64,000 nt of DNA, taken from contig CAYRXE010000001.1 of the NCBI GenBank assembly GCA_964428205.1, positions 18,711 through 82,710 of the forward strand. The letters run 5' to 3'. This stretch comes from CAYRXE01 sp964428205 (GTDB taxonomy: Bacteria > Patescibacteriota > Gracilibacteria > Peribacterales > Peribacteraceae). The position numbers were made by a program, and so were the translations under genes. The notes under the pieces were generated by a model, which had not been told where the DNA came from, made no database searches, and saw only the letters and a program-made list of their open reading frames with translations. Below are positions 52,764 to 62,700 of this stretch, piece by piece. The number at the start of each line of letters is the position of its first letter. The first letter of the stretch is position 1.

Positions 52764-53294
52764 ATGTCGATTGTGACCAAAACCGGCGACGACGGGACCA
52801 CGGGCCTCTACGGCAACGTGCGCGTATCAAAGGATCATCCCAGGATGGAAACAATTGGAACGGTGGACGAACTGAATGCGCTGGTTGGATGTGTGACGGC
52901 CGAAGTGGAATCGCCGGAACTTGTGCGCATACAACATCTGCTGTTTATCTTGGGTGCCGACTTGGCCACACCTATTGATTCGTTTCAGGAGATGGTGAGG
53001 ATCAACACCCAACATATTGGGGAGCTTGAAGCATTGATCAATCAACAAGAGCCTACCCTTCCCCGCCTCCAGTGGTTCATTCTACCGGGCGGCTCTAAGG
53101 CAGGTGCGTTGCTCCATCATGCACGGACAGTGTGCAGACGTGCAGAGCGTTGCCTTGTTTCGTTGCGCACGAAGGAACCCGTGAACCCACATATTGGGAT
53201 TTTCTTAAACCGCTTGAGTGATCTTCTCTTCATCCTCGCACGCCAAACAAACATTCAGCAGGGCAAAGAGGAAGTCCGCGTGAACTACAACTAA
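52764..53294 (+). CDS. Cob(I)alamin adenosyltransferase (PduO type)
   Basis: A 176-residue protein with the PduO-type N-terminal motif TKTGDDGTTGLYG (residues 5-17), GTVDELNALVG and the ATP/cobalamin helices with CRRAERCL near residue 120. It makes adenosylcobalamin from cob(I)alamin and ATP. Genomes of this kind do not usually make cobalamin, so salvage for a class II ribonucleotide reductase is a likely use, though that enzyme is not in the window. The 3' end overlaps the convergent small gene by 4 bases. Confidence 0.93.
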   Translation: MSIVTKTGDDGTTGLYGNVRVSKDHPRMETIGTVDELNALVGCVTAEVESPELVRIQHLLFILGADLATPIDSFQEMVRINTQHIGELEALINQQEPTLPRLQWFILPGGSKAGALLHHARTVCRRAERCLVSLRTKEPVNPHIGIFLNRLSDLLFILARQTNIQQGKEEVRVNYN

Positions 53295-53581
53295 AACACT
53301 CCCCAGAAATTGAGGACGATCGCCGTTCCCAGGAACGCGATGCTTACGGCTGTAACGAGAATGATGAGAATAGGCGTGATGGCCCGGCCTTTGACGCTGA
53401 GAATGAAGCTCGTCGCTCCGTACGTAACGGCACTCACGAGAAGTGGGAGATCGGCAACTTGCATCCACCAGGCAGACCAGATCATCTGCACCTCGTTATG
53501 CAAAAGGAGAAAGGCGACGAAGAATGTGATGCCGAGGAGGAAGAATATTGTTGCCGACAGTTGTTGGAGGAATTTGATCAC
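53291..53581 (-). CDS. Small multi-helix membrane protein
   Basis: A 96-residue protein with three hydrophobic helices (FFLLGITFFVAFLLL, LVSAVTYGATSFILSV and PILIILVTAVSIAFLGTAIVL). No family is recognised. GTG at 53581 is taken as the start. A longer frame beginning with TTG at 53641 would add 20 residues encoded by the GATGAA hairpin, which is unlikely to be original coding sequence. It lies downstream of rpmH on the same strand. Confidence 0.55.
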   Translation of the reverse strand: MIKFLQQLSATIFFLLGITFFVAFLLLHNEVQMIWSAWWMQVADLPLLVSAVTYGATSFILSVKGRAITPILIILVTAVSIAFLGTAIVLNFWGVF

Positions 53582-53586
53582 GTCCA

Positions 53587-53678
53587 AATGATGAAGGATG
53601 AAGGATGAAAGATGAACACCAAAAAGTCCTGATTCGTTCAAAACACCTTTTCATCCTTCATCTCTTATCCTTCATCGT
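53587..53678. repeat. Imperfect hairpin of GATGAA words (GATGAA family)
   Basis: Left arm AATGATGAAGGATGAAGGATG and AAAGATGAAC (53587-53617); right arm TTTTCATCCTTCATC and TTATCCTTCATCGTT (53648-53678). It lies between rpmH and the small membrane gene. Confidence 0.75.
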
Positions 53679-53682
53679 TAAT

Positions 53683-53838
53683 TTACAGGTTCTTGTGCTT
53701 CTTCTTGTGCTGCACTGTGAGACGCTTGCGACCCTGGGCACGACGACGCTTGAGGACCTTGAGACCATTCTTGGTCTTACTCCTCTTCAGGTATCCGTGA
53801 ACACGGAGACGCCGGCGCCAACGAAGCTTGCTTAGCAT
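53683..53838 (-). CDS. rpmH: 50S ribosomal protein L34
   Basis: A 51-residue, highly basic protein. The core HGYLKRSKTKNGLKVLKRRRAQGRKRLTV (parts: KTKNGLKVLKRRRAQ, GRKRLTV) is that of L34. The N-terminus MLSKLRWRRRLRV is atypical, since most L34 proteins start with a KRTFQPS-like stretch, and the C-terminus has a Lys/His tail. The promoter is clear: TTGACC, 17 bases, TAGGAT. rnpA does not follow, unlike the usual rpmH-rnpA order. Confidence 0.92.
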   Translation of the reverse strand: MLSKLRWRRRLRVHGYLKRSKTKNGLKVLKRRRAQGRKRLTVQHKKKHKNL

Positions 53839-53847
53839 GTGCGGGGG

Positions 53848-53876
53848 ATCCTACAGATAGGTCAAGAACGGGTCAA
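53848..53876 (-). promoter_or_regulatory. Promoter of rpmH, near-leaderless
   Basis: -35 TTGACC (53876-53871), 17-base spacer, -10 TAGGAT (53853-53848), then 9 bases before the ATG. It is almost identical in layout to the rpmB promoter. Confidence 0.7.
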
Positions 53877-53955
53877 CTGTCGTTGGCATGCCGAATTTGG
53901 GTTCGGGATCGCAAAGTCAGCCATAATCCCCTAGCCCGAACCCCAATCCGAACCC

Positions 53956-53961
53956 TACACT
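53956..53961 (+). promoter_or_regulatory. -10-like hexamer for the M16 peptidase gene
   Basis: TACACT ends 8 bases before the ATG at 53970. A GGTTCGGG/CCCGAACC inverted repeat lies just upstream. Confidence 0.4.
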
Positions 53962-53969
53962 CTGGCCCT

Positions 53970-55229
53970 ATGTACACACTGAACACACTCAAAACTGGTC
54001 TTCGCGTCCTTACCGCCCCTGTAGACGGAACCGCCTCTGTGACCGTCATGGTCTTTGCTGGAGCAGGTTCCCGTTACGAGATAGAGACGGAACGCGGCAT
54101 GAGCCACTTCTTGGAGCACATGTTCTTCAAGGGAGGCAAAAAGTATAAAACGACGGAGGAAGTGAGCCGTGCCATCGACGGTGTGGGTGGCGACTTCAAT
54201 GCATTCACGGGCAAGGAATATGCCGGCTACTACGTAAAGGTGGAGGCATCTCACGTGCGCATGGCCTGTGATGTGTTGAGCGACATGCTTGAGAATGCGA
54301 GCTTCCCACAGGAAGAAATTGAAAAAGAGCGTGGTGTGATCATGGAAGAAGAAAGGATGTATCAGGACACTCCCATGTATCGCGCGGGTTGGGATTTTGA
54401 AGAACTCCTCTTTGGAGATCACCCACTTGGTTGGGACACTATTGGTACCGAGAAAGTGATTATGGGTGTGCAGCAGGCAGACTTCGTAAAGCACAGGAAT
54501 CAGCTCTACGCCCCACAGAACTTGGTACTCACCTTCTCCGGCAAAATCACACCGGATGAAGCACAAAAGCTTGCCGAGGAATTCTTCGCAGGACTCAGCG
54601 GTGAGCACGAGAGAAAGTTCGTGCCGTTTACGGAGTATGGAAAAGACAAGATCTTCCTTCGCACGAAGCAGACGGAACAAGCTCACCTTGTGGTGGGAGT
54701 GCCGGGTGTGTGTTCCTTGGATCCACATCATTTTACCGAGAAGCTCTTGTCCATCATCCTCGGCGGCAACATGAGTTCGCGCATGTTCCTCAGAATCCGC
54801 GAAGCGAAGGGTCTCTGTTACTACATCTCGACGGAAGTCGATGGCTACTTGGATGCAGGTTCGCTTTCGACACGCGCAGGTGTGGATCAATCACGTTTGC
54901 ACGAAGCAATCACCGACATCGTTCGTGAATATAAGATTTGTGCCGACATGGGTGTGACCGAAGAGGAACTCCAACGCGCCAAGGATTACTTGAAGGGCAA
55001 GATCACGCTCGGCATGGAAGACAGCGAAGAACGTGCGCACTTCTATGGTAAGCAGCTCCTTCTCTACCCTCACATTCGGGACATTGAAGAATACTTCGGC
55101 AAGATCGATGCCGTGAGCGTAAAGGATGTAAATGAATTGGCCGCACAAATCCTCAAGCCTGATCAATTGCGTTTGGTTGTGATTGGCAAAGAGGAAAAGA
55201 AAGAGGTCCTCCAAGGACTTCTGGCCTAA
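53970..55229 (+). CDS. M16-family zinc peptidase
   Basis: A 419-residue protein with the inverted zinc motif HFLEH (His46, Glu49, His50) and a downstream Glu in EKERGVIMEEERM. The C-terminal half holds the second, inactive M16 lobe with REAKGLCYYISTEV. This is the length and fold of processing-peptidase-like M16 proteins, which degrade or process peptides in a closed chamber. The start at MYTLNTL is at the expected family position. An SLH protein with a pacifastin-like motif follows 70 bases downstream on the same strand. Confidence 0.95.
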   Translation: MYTLNTLKTGLRVLTAPVDGTASVTVMVFAGAGSRYEIETERGMSHFLEHMFFKGGKKYKTTEEVSRAIDGVGGDFNAFTGKEYAGYYVKVEASHVRMACDVLSDMLENASFPQEEIEKERGVIMEEERMYQDTPMYRAGWDFEELLFGDHPLGWDTIGTEKVIMGVQQADFVKHRNQLYAPQNLVLTFSGKITPDEAQKLAEEFFAGLSGEHERKFVPFTEYGKDKIFLRTKQTEQAHLVVGVPGVCSLDPHHFTEKLLSIILGGNMSSRMFLRIREAKGLCYYISTEVDGYLDAGSLSTRAGVDQSRLHEAITDIVREYKICADMGVTEEELQRAKDYLKGKITLGMEDSEERAHFYGKQLLLYPHIRDIEEYFGKIDAVSVKDVNELAAQILKPDQLRLVVIGKEEKKEVLQGLLA

Positions 55230-55299
55230 CGTGTCACCTTATGCCGCTTCGTACGTAAAAGAAGAGTAAGATCTCTCTTGCTTTCCCGTCTTCTGCTGT

Positions 55300-56133
55300 A
55301 TGAAATCCCTCCTTCTCTCCCCTCTTCTTGTATTTGCCGTCGCCATTGCCTCTGTGCAGGGCGCAACACTGACATACTCCGATACAGAATCTCTGCCGGA
55401 GAATCAGCGTGAAGCTATCAACGCCCTCACCGAGAAGGGATACGTGCAAGGATACAGTGACGGAACGTATAGACCGACACAGACGGTGAACCGCGCGGAA
55501 TTTCTCAAGGTGCTTACATCAGCCTCTGGGTGGGAAATGCTCACGAACGAAGACATGGCCTGCTTCAAGGATTTCACTGGGCAAGAAGAGTGGTTTTGGA
55601 AATTTGCCTGTGCCGCCAAGAAGGCAGGCGTGGTAGATGGTTACCCAGATGGAACGTTCAAGGCTGACCGCTACATCAACATCGCCGAAGGAATGAAGAT
55701 CGCAGCAAACACCTTCAACATTCCTCTTCCTATGTACTTCCGCGAACCCGATAACTGGTACGACCCGTACATGGATGCCATGAGCGGCCAAGGTGTGTTC
55801 GAGGGTGTGCGCCGCGAGCCTGCAAAGCAGATGACCCGTGCCGAGATGGCCTTTGTGGTTTCGAAGTTAACCGGAACAGTATCGGCATGTGGCAGTCATT
55901 TTGTGGGTGAGACCTACAAGGTGGATTGCAACACTTGCAGCTGTACGGAATCCGGAGAGATCTGCACCAAGATGGCATGCCCTGTGTTGGGAGATGACAC
56001 CAAATGCTTCTCCTCCAATGACTGTCCATCGAATCAGCGCTGCTCTACCGAGTGGGGTGATTGCCAATCGGCATGCGCACCAGGGGCCGAAATCTGCCCT
56101 GCGGTCTGTGCCGGCACATGCCAAGTAAAATGA
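55300..56133 (+). CDS. Secreted SLH-domain protein with pacifastin-like Cys motif
   Basis: A 277-residue protein. A signal peptide (MKSLLLSPLLVFAVAIASVQG, seen as LLLSPLLVFAVAIASV) is followed by SLH-like repeats: INALTEKGYVQGYSDGTYRP (about residues 40-80), AAKKAGVVDGYPDGTFKAD (105-150) and a third ending RAEMAFVVSKL (near 190). Then comes C-x12-CNTCSC-x3-G-x2-CTxxxC (about residues 197-227), close to the pacifastin protease-inhibitor pattern, and a second Cys-rich stretch with eight Cys up to the end. An inhibitor role is inference; the scaffold could also be a structural knot. Confidence 0.82.
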   Translation: MKSLLLSPLLVFAVAIASVQGATLTYSDTESLPENQREAINALTEKGYVQGYSDGTYRPTQTVNRAEFLKVLTSASGWEMLTNEDMACFKDFTGQEEWFWKFACAAKKAGVVDGYPDGTFKADRYINIAEGMKIAANTFNIPLPMYFREPDNWYDPYMDAMSGQGVFEGVRREPAKQMTRAEMAFVVSKLTGTVSACGSHFVGETYKVDCNTCSCTESGEICTKMACPVLGDDTKCFSSNDCPSNQRCSTEWGDCQSACAPGAEICPAVCAGTCQVK

Positions 56134-56204
56134 AAGATGAAGGATGAACCGCAAGTGCGTTTATAAGGCACTTTTCATCATTCTTCACGCTTCGCTCATC
56201 ACTT
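56128..56204. repeat. Imperfect hairpin of GATGAA words, inverted copy
   Basis: Left arm AAATGAAAGATGAAGGATGAA (56128-56148); right arm TTTTCATCATTCTTCACG (56172-56189) onward. Read on the minus strand the core GATGAAAAGTGC...GCACTTGCGGTTCATC lines up with the cores at 35224 and 42770, so this copy is inverted. It begins inside the last codon of the SLH gene. Confidence 0.75.
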
Positions 56205-56255
56205 GCCAAGTCCACCTGACATCTCCATACTCTCCGCACTTTCTTAAGCCCCATT

Positions 56256-56678
56256 ATGAAGCAGCAAACCCTCATTCTCCTTAAACCAGACGCCGTCGAG
56301 AAAAAGATCTGCGGCAAAGTCATCGCACGCTTTGAAGAAGCAGGATTCCACATCCGTGGCATCAAGATGATCGAATTGAGCCCAGAGCTCCTCCGCGAGC
56401 ACTACGCACACATTGCCGATAAGCCTTTCTATCCGGAGGTCGAGACGTTCATGTCTTCCATCCCTGTGATCGGTCTCGTGCTCGAAGGCGATGATGTGAT
56501 TGCGAAAGTTCGCGACATGCTCGGAGTCACCGACAGCCGTAAGGCTGCACCGGGAACCATCCGTGCAGAAATGGGTGTGGACCAGATGGTCAACGTTGCA
56601 CACGCGAGCGATGGCGAAGACGCCGCACGCGCAGAGGTGAAGAGATTCTTCAAAGACAGCGAGCTCTTTGAATATTAA
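56256..56678 (+). CDS. ndk: Nucleoside diphosphate kinase
   Basis: A 140-residue protein starting MKQQTLILLKPDAVEKK, with the active-site His116 in NVAHASD (most homologues have HGSD; here Gly is replaced by Ala). It transfers phosphate between nucleoside di- and triphosphates. A strong terminator 17 bases after the stop lies between ndk and the convergent giant gene. Confidence 0.96.
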   Translation: MKQQTLILLKPDAVEKKICGKVIARFEEAGFHIRGIKMIELSPELLREHYAHIADKPFYPEVETFMSSIPVIGLVLEGDDVIAKVRDMLGVTDSRKAAPGTIRAEMGVDQMVNVAHASDGEDAARAEVKRFFKDSELFEY

Positions 56679-56695
56679 ATCTTGATATCAAAAGA

Positions 56696-56722
56696 AGCGT
56701 CGACGTGTGTCGGCGCTTTTTT
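56696..56722 (+). terminator. Rho-independent terminator after ndk
   Basis: A 9-bp stem AGCGTCGAC-GTGT-GTCGGCGCT (one G.T pair) followed by a T run. It overlaps the stop of the convergent giant gene. Confidence 0.85.
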
Positions 56723-59700
56723 ATTGTGACGAGCTTGATCCTTCCGAACTTGAAGAGTCGGAGCTAGAGCTGTCGGAGGAAGATGATTCACTGCTGGAGG
56801 AGTCAGAACTGGAGGAGTCTGACGACGATGCATCGGAGCTGCTGGAGTCGGAAGACTCAGAAGAGGAGCTATCACTTGAGGAGGAATCACTGGATTCGGA
56901 GGAATCGGAACTCGAGGAGTCCGACGACTCAGAAGACTCTGACGAGCTGGACTCTTCGCTCGAAGAACTGGAGCTGGTCGTGATGGCCTGACGAACGTAT
57001 TCGTCTGGGAGCACGAGGAGTGCTGGCGTGTAGCTGTCGTTCCAGACGAACGTCATGTTCGGGAAGTCTGGGTGGGTCCAGATGTACAAGTCTGGCGTGT
57101 AGCGACTGCAGGAGAATGGCTGACCTGTGACTGGATCCATCGGCTGCTGATGGCGGATACAAGCGTTCCAGATTGGGCTACTGGAGACTGGGATGCCGAG
57201 CTCATCGATTGGGAAGGCAATCTTTGTTCCATCGGAGGAAGTAGCTGCACCAGAAGCCGTCATCGGAGCTTCGACCGTGAGTGCCTGCCACGTGAACTTG
57301 ATCTGTTCTGTCGCAGCGTTCTGAATTTCGAGCGTGAAGCCTGTCATCGAAGACGTCTTGAGCCTCCATGGTGTAAATGCATTGGAGCTGGCCGTAACGA
57401 CCGGAGTCATGGTGAACGGAGGCTCGAAGCGCACCGTTACTTCTTTCTGGCCGACCTCAATGACAGCGAAGCCTGCCTGGCGGCTGCTGACGGAGAGCTG
57501 ACCCTGTACGTCTACGTCGCCAAGGAAGGTGGCAAGACCGTCAATGGTGATCGGTCCGCGAACGAAGAGAGCACCCGAGACGAGGAGTTGAGAGGCAGTG
57601 AGTGTGGCGCCCGTCTGGAACGTGAGGTTGCGGCTGAGGAGAAGATCGCCTGCGACATTGAGCGTTCCATTGATGGTGGAGCCGGAAGCAGCTGTGAGCT
57701 TGCCTGTCGCAACGTTGCCGTTGAACTGCATATCGCCCGTCATGATGAGTGCGCCTTCGAGGTACAAGTCTCCGCTGATGCGAGCATCACGGCCAACCGT
57801 GAGTGTGTTCTCAGAGGTGAGATCCGAAGCGTTCACCGAACCTGTGAGGGTAAGGCTGGAACCAAGTTCTGTCTCCCCTGCTCCATTGATTGTTGCACCG
57901 CTGAGTGCGAGGAGCTGAGCCTGGAGCGTGCTGATGGACTGCTCGAGTGTGAGCACGCGATCGGCGATCGGCTCGAGAGCGCTCATCTGAGCAGTGACTG
58001 CCGTCGTGATGCGCTCATCGAACGAGGAGGCACTGATGGCAGCTTCGAGCGAAGCGCGGATTTCGTCATCAACCTTGAGAGCGGCGACAGATGTGCGTAC
58101 GCGCTCTTCGACAGCTTCGACTGTCATGGACTTGTTGCTGCGAGCAATGAGCACGCGTACTGGGCCCTCTGCGTCTGTGACACCTGTGAGTGCGACACCC
58201 ACCGTGGATTCGCCAGGCAATGCACGGCGCAAGACTCCAGGAACATTGGAAGATGTGAGCGAGTCACCCGGCTTGATGATTCCACCGGAACCAACGGTTG
58301 TAGCCGTGGAATCGAGCTGACCGATAAGACCCACGAGTGTGTAGCCAGGAACTGGCAAGCCGAGTTCATTGATGATGGAACCTGCGACGGCATTACCCAC
58401 GAAGGAAGGCTTGGTGGAGACGATACCCATGAGGTTTGGATCCCCTTCTCTGTCACATTTCTTCACGCGGTTCTCGTGAGCGGCATCAAGACAGACGGCA
58501 TCCCCTGCTTTGAGTTTCGCGTTTGGATCGCTTGGGAACCACTCGGCGTAGTCAGCACCAGCGCTGTTGAATGGTGCATCTGCGTACGTGGCACCAGAAG
58601 CCGTGATGCGATACACGAGGTTGCTCGTGGAGTTGTAGTCCGTCGTGATCGTGAAGATGTTCTGCGTTGCCGTCGTCTCTTTGCTCTTGATGGCGAGGGC
58701 CGGCTGGTTGAAGGCGTTGTCGGTAAAGACCGTCATCTTTGCCTGTTGTGCGAGTGCGGAACCTGTACCAATAGCGACAGTGCCAGAGCTCGTGACGATG
58801 AACATTGGACTGCCGGAACCGCTGCGCACATCGAGAGCGTGGAGACCGCTACCGGTGCCATTGGCAATAACCGTGAGTGAGCCTTGGCTGTAAATACCGC
58901 CACGACCCACCTGGATGCCATCACCTACGGATAGGTTCTGGCCCACGCGCATGTCGCCTTGTGTGAGGATTTCGAACGCATCGATACGTCCCGCACTGAT
59001 TGCCGGTGTGTCGATGCCTGCAAGATCGAGGACACGGAAGTTGCTGCCCGAGGTCTGGTCTGTCGTGATGTATGCGTACTTACCGCTCACGGCAATACCA
59101 CGGACGGCAATACCATGGCCAAGGTAGTACGACGCGACATGGCGCATACTTGTAGGATTCGAGATGTCGATGACGCGGAAGTTGTCACCATTGCTCGTGG
59201 CATCGGTACCCACGAACAGATAACGACCTGCGTGGGCAAGACTGTAGCTTGCAGAAAGTGATTCGGAAGCTTCGGTGATGCTCAACGTAGTGTCGGTACC
59301 GGTATCGAGCTGGCGAGCACGGATATTAAGAGGAGGTGGGAAGTCACCCGTGTTCACATCGATGCGATAACTGTAGTTACCCGCGACGACAATATTTGTA
59401 GAAGAAGGATTGGTGACGCCACCGCCTCCTTCACAGCCAGTGAGGACTGTCGGATTGCTGATGTTAATCGCATGCGTACCGGCAGCATTGGTGTTTGCGG
59501 TGTAGAGGATGGATCCTCGAACGTAGATGTCGCCAATACCCTTCGAGAAGGTACAGCTGCCTACGAGCGAGATGTCGCGTGGATTACTGATGTCGAGAGC
59601 GCGGAGCTTGGGAGACGTTCCGAAGGATCCGTACAAATGCTTGCCCGACACGAAGATCTTCACCACCGCAGAAGTGTTTGCGTATCCGCCAATAACAATA

Positions 59701-62700
59701 GGCGTTGTAGGAATACCAATATCTACGACGACGATATTCCATCCGTTATAAGCGGAAGCAAGCGCAAGGTATGCGTAGCGGCCCTGCACTTTGACATCGA
59801 CCACATTGACGCCAAGATCCAATCCAGCGATGGAACGTGGGTTTGCAGGATTCGTAATATCGATAACCTGGAACTCATTGCCCGTCGTCGCTTCGCGACC
59901 TACAAAGGCATATCCACGATCGACAGCAAGGGACGTCACGGCGGCGGCACCCAGGTTTACTCCGCCAAGAAGCGCAGGTGTGCCATAGGCGTTCTGACGA
60001 ATGACCGAGCCCGAGAGGAGCATCGCGAAGCCCGTACCGGTCTTGGCGACTTGGAGAGCAGGAGCTTTAGAACCGGAACCGGAGAGATAGAGTGTGCGAC
60101 CGGACATGGTTCCACGAACCGTGAGGAGAGGTGTAGCTGGTGTACCAAGGCCTGTCCTCTGGATAACGAGCGCACCCGTCATCGTGTCCCCTGCTTGGTT
60201 TACATAAATGCCTTCTGCTGCTGCAAATGCCAAGCCGCTACCTGCACCGGTTTGATCGGCCTCGCATTTAAAGCGCTGTGTTGTCACATCCCATGTGATC
60301 TTATTGGCAGTACCATCACAATCATTACCCAGTCCAAAGCCGTTGATGGTAGCACCGGAGAGTGAACCCTCGAGCATCAGGGCACCGGATGCCGAGATGG
60401 CGCCAGAGATCTTGAGCGCGGAACCGGAGATAGTACCCACGACCTCAAACTTGTTGCCCGTGGTCACGGCTGTCTTACCAATCGCCATGCTGCCCATCAT
60501 GTAGCTGTTGCCGTTCATGATGGTGAGTGCGGCACCGGAGAGTGTTCCACGCGTGGAGATGTTGCCGCGTACGAGGAGCGTGCCTGTCATGACGCTGTTG
60601 CCACTCACAGTGAGTGTTGCACCGGAGATGAGGCCCGAGACGTTCAAGCTCGCACCGCTATCGATGCGCAATGCTCCCAATGTCGTACCTCCCACAACGC
60701 TCAGCTCTGTAAGGCGTGCAAGTTCTGCAACTTCACGAGCATTGAGTTCGCGGTTGTAAATACGCAGTTCATCAACGAGACCGGCAAACGGCTCACCACC
60801 TGCATAGTTGGCACCAATGGAAATCGGCACCGTGAGATCTGGAGTGGCAGACACCGCTGCAAACGTGGCTGTCTGGGTCTTGTTATCGAGGTAGAAATTC
60901 ACGCGAGGAGCGCTCGTTGTTCCGCTGACGACAATCGCAAAGTGGTGCCACTGGTTTACGGCAGCGGTGAGAGAGCCTGCGCTTTGGTAACTACCGTTGG
61001 CGGTGGACGTGTAATAGACAAGGTTGCCCGATTCCAAGCGAATCATGGACCAAAGCTGATGACTGCCAGCGGTCTGATATGCAGAGTACAAGATGCGGTT
61101 GCCAGTAGTACTACTCTGCTTGAACCAACCGGTAATGGTCACAGGTACCTGCTGACCCGAAATGCGCTTGTTGGCACCGAGTGTCACGTAATCATCCGTA
61201 CCATCGAAGCTCAGTGCCCTGCCATTCTTACCTGTGGCGACTGTGGCACCGTTGAGGAATTTTCCGCTACCGGCCGTGACGCTCTTGTCGAACGTGTAGG
61301 TACCTCCTCCTTCATCACCTGTAAACCAACCGATGAGACCTTGCTCAAGCGGTCCGCGAACATCCATGAAGCCCAAAGGATCGGTTGTTCCAAAACCAAT
61401 GCGACCATTGTTCGTAGAGATGAGCGGGATGGAGCTGCCACCGGAACCGGTGATGAAGAGTTGCTTACCCGACATGGTGCCGCGCACGTTGAGGAGCGGA
61501 GTTGCTGTGGCGGAGTGCGTGTTACCGTTTTGGATCACGAGCGTGCCGGTCATGGTGTCGCCACCAATGTCGACGTAACGGGCATCGGCCGTTGCCTGGC
61601 TGATACCGGCTCCTACTGCACAAGAGAGCACGCCATTGGTATCGGAAGCGATACCATTCGCACAACCTGCAACACCGCGCAGCGTCACCGTGCCATCTGT
61701 AACGAGATTGCCGGTAGCGGTGAGATTGCCACGTGCGAAGATATTGCTACGGACAACGAGTGAGCCCGAGATGCCCGCATTATTGCTAATAGTGAGTGAT
61801 GCACCGGAGAGCATGCCGCGTACGCCGAAGTTGCCTTTGATGAGACCTCCACCGGAGCTGAAGATTGGTCCGGAGATCTTGAGTTGAGAACCCGAGATAA
61901 CACCAACAACCTCGAACTTGGTCCTTGGACTGATGGTGCCAATACCGGCAAATCCATTGGTGGCGTTTTGCGTCAACAGACTTGCTCCGAAGTACGACGT
62001 TGGAGCGGATACAGAGGATGTTGCAGAGGAAGGTGTAAAGGAGTCTGTGTTAAGACCGCTCTGCTTCATACTCACATAGGCTGTTCCAGCTGTGCTACCG
62101 GCGGTACGGCGGATGCGCAGAAGCGTACTGGCACCGCTGATGTTGATATCTACATCGAAGTCGTTACCCGAGTACGGACCAGAGCTCGTCAACGGAATGA
62201 GTGTGACCCAACCTGTGGAAGCGAAGTACACCGGAACCAAGTACTGCTTCGAGACCGAGAAGCCGCTCGATGGAACAACAACATCGATATGCAAGCTTCC
62301 CCCACCGCTGCTGAATACGAAGGTACCAATATCCACTTCGTCGTTGACGACGGTAGGTATGGTGCGAGTCACAGATTGTGTGCGCGAATTCGTCGTGCGG
62401 ATTTCACCCTGCACATCCAATGGCACTGTGGGGCTTACGTTGCCACCCAGACCCAAGAAGCTCGCCACAATGGTGGAGCCGGAGATGACGCCCTTTACTT
62501 CGATAGGTGTGCGTGGGCTTGTTGTGCCTACACCAATCCTTCCGCTGGAAATGATAGTGCTACCGGAAATCGTTCCTTGGACGTCGAGGAGTGCCTTTGG
62601 TGTAATTTTGCCAATACCCACGAAGCCAAGTGAGCCTACTTGCGTCAGCTGGTTAGCACCGTAGTACGTGGTAGGAGCAGAAACGCTAGATGTGGCAGTG

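Noticed and set aside
57072..58880. 602-codon plus-strand frame opposite the giant gene
   Set aside because: It is a shadow of the repeated, Ser- and Gly-rich coding sequence on the other strand, with Cys- and Arg-rich nonsense composition and no start signal.
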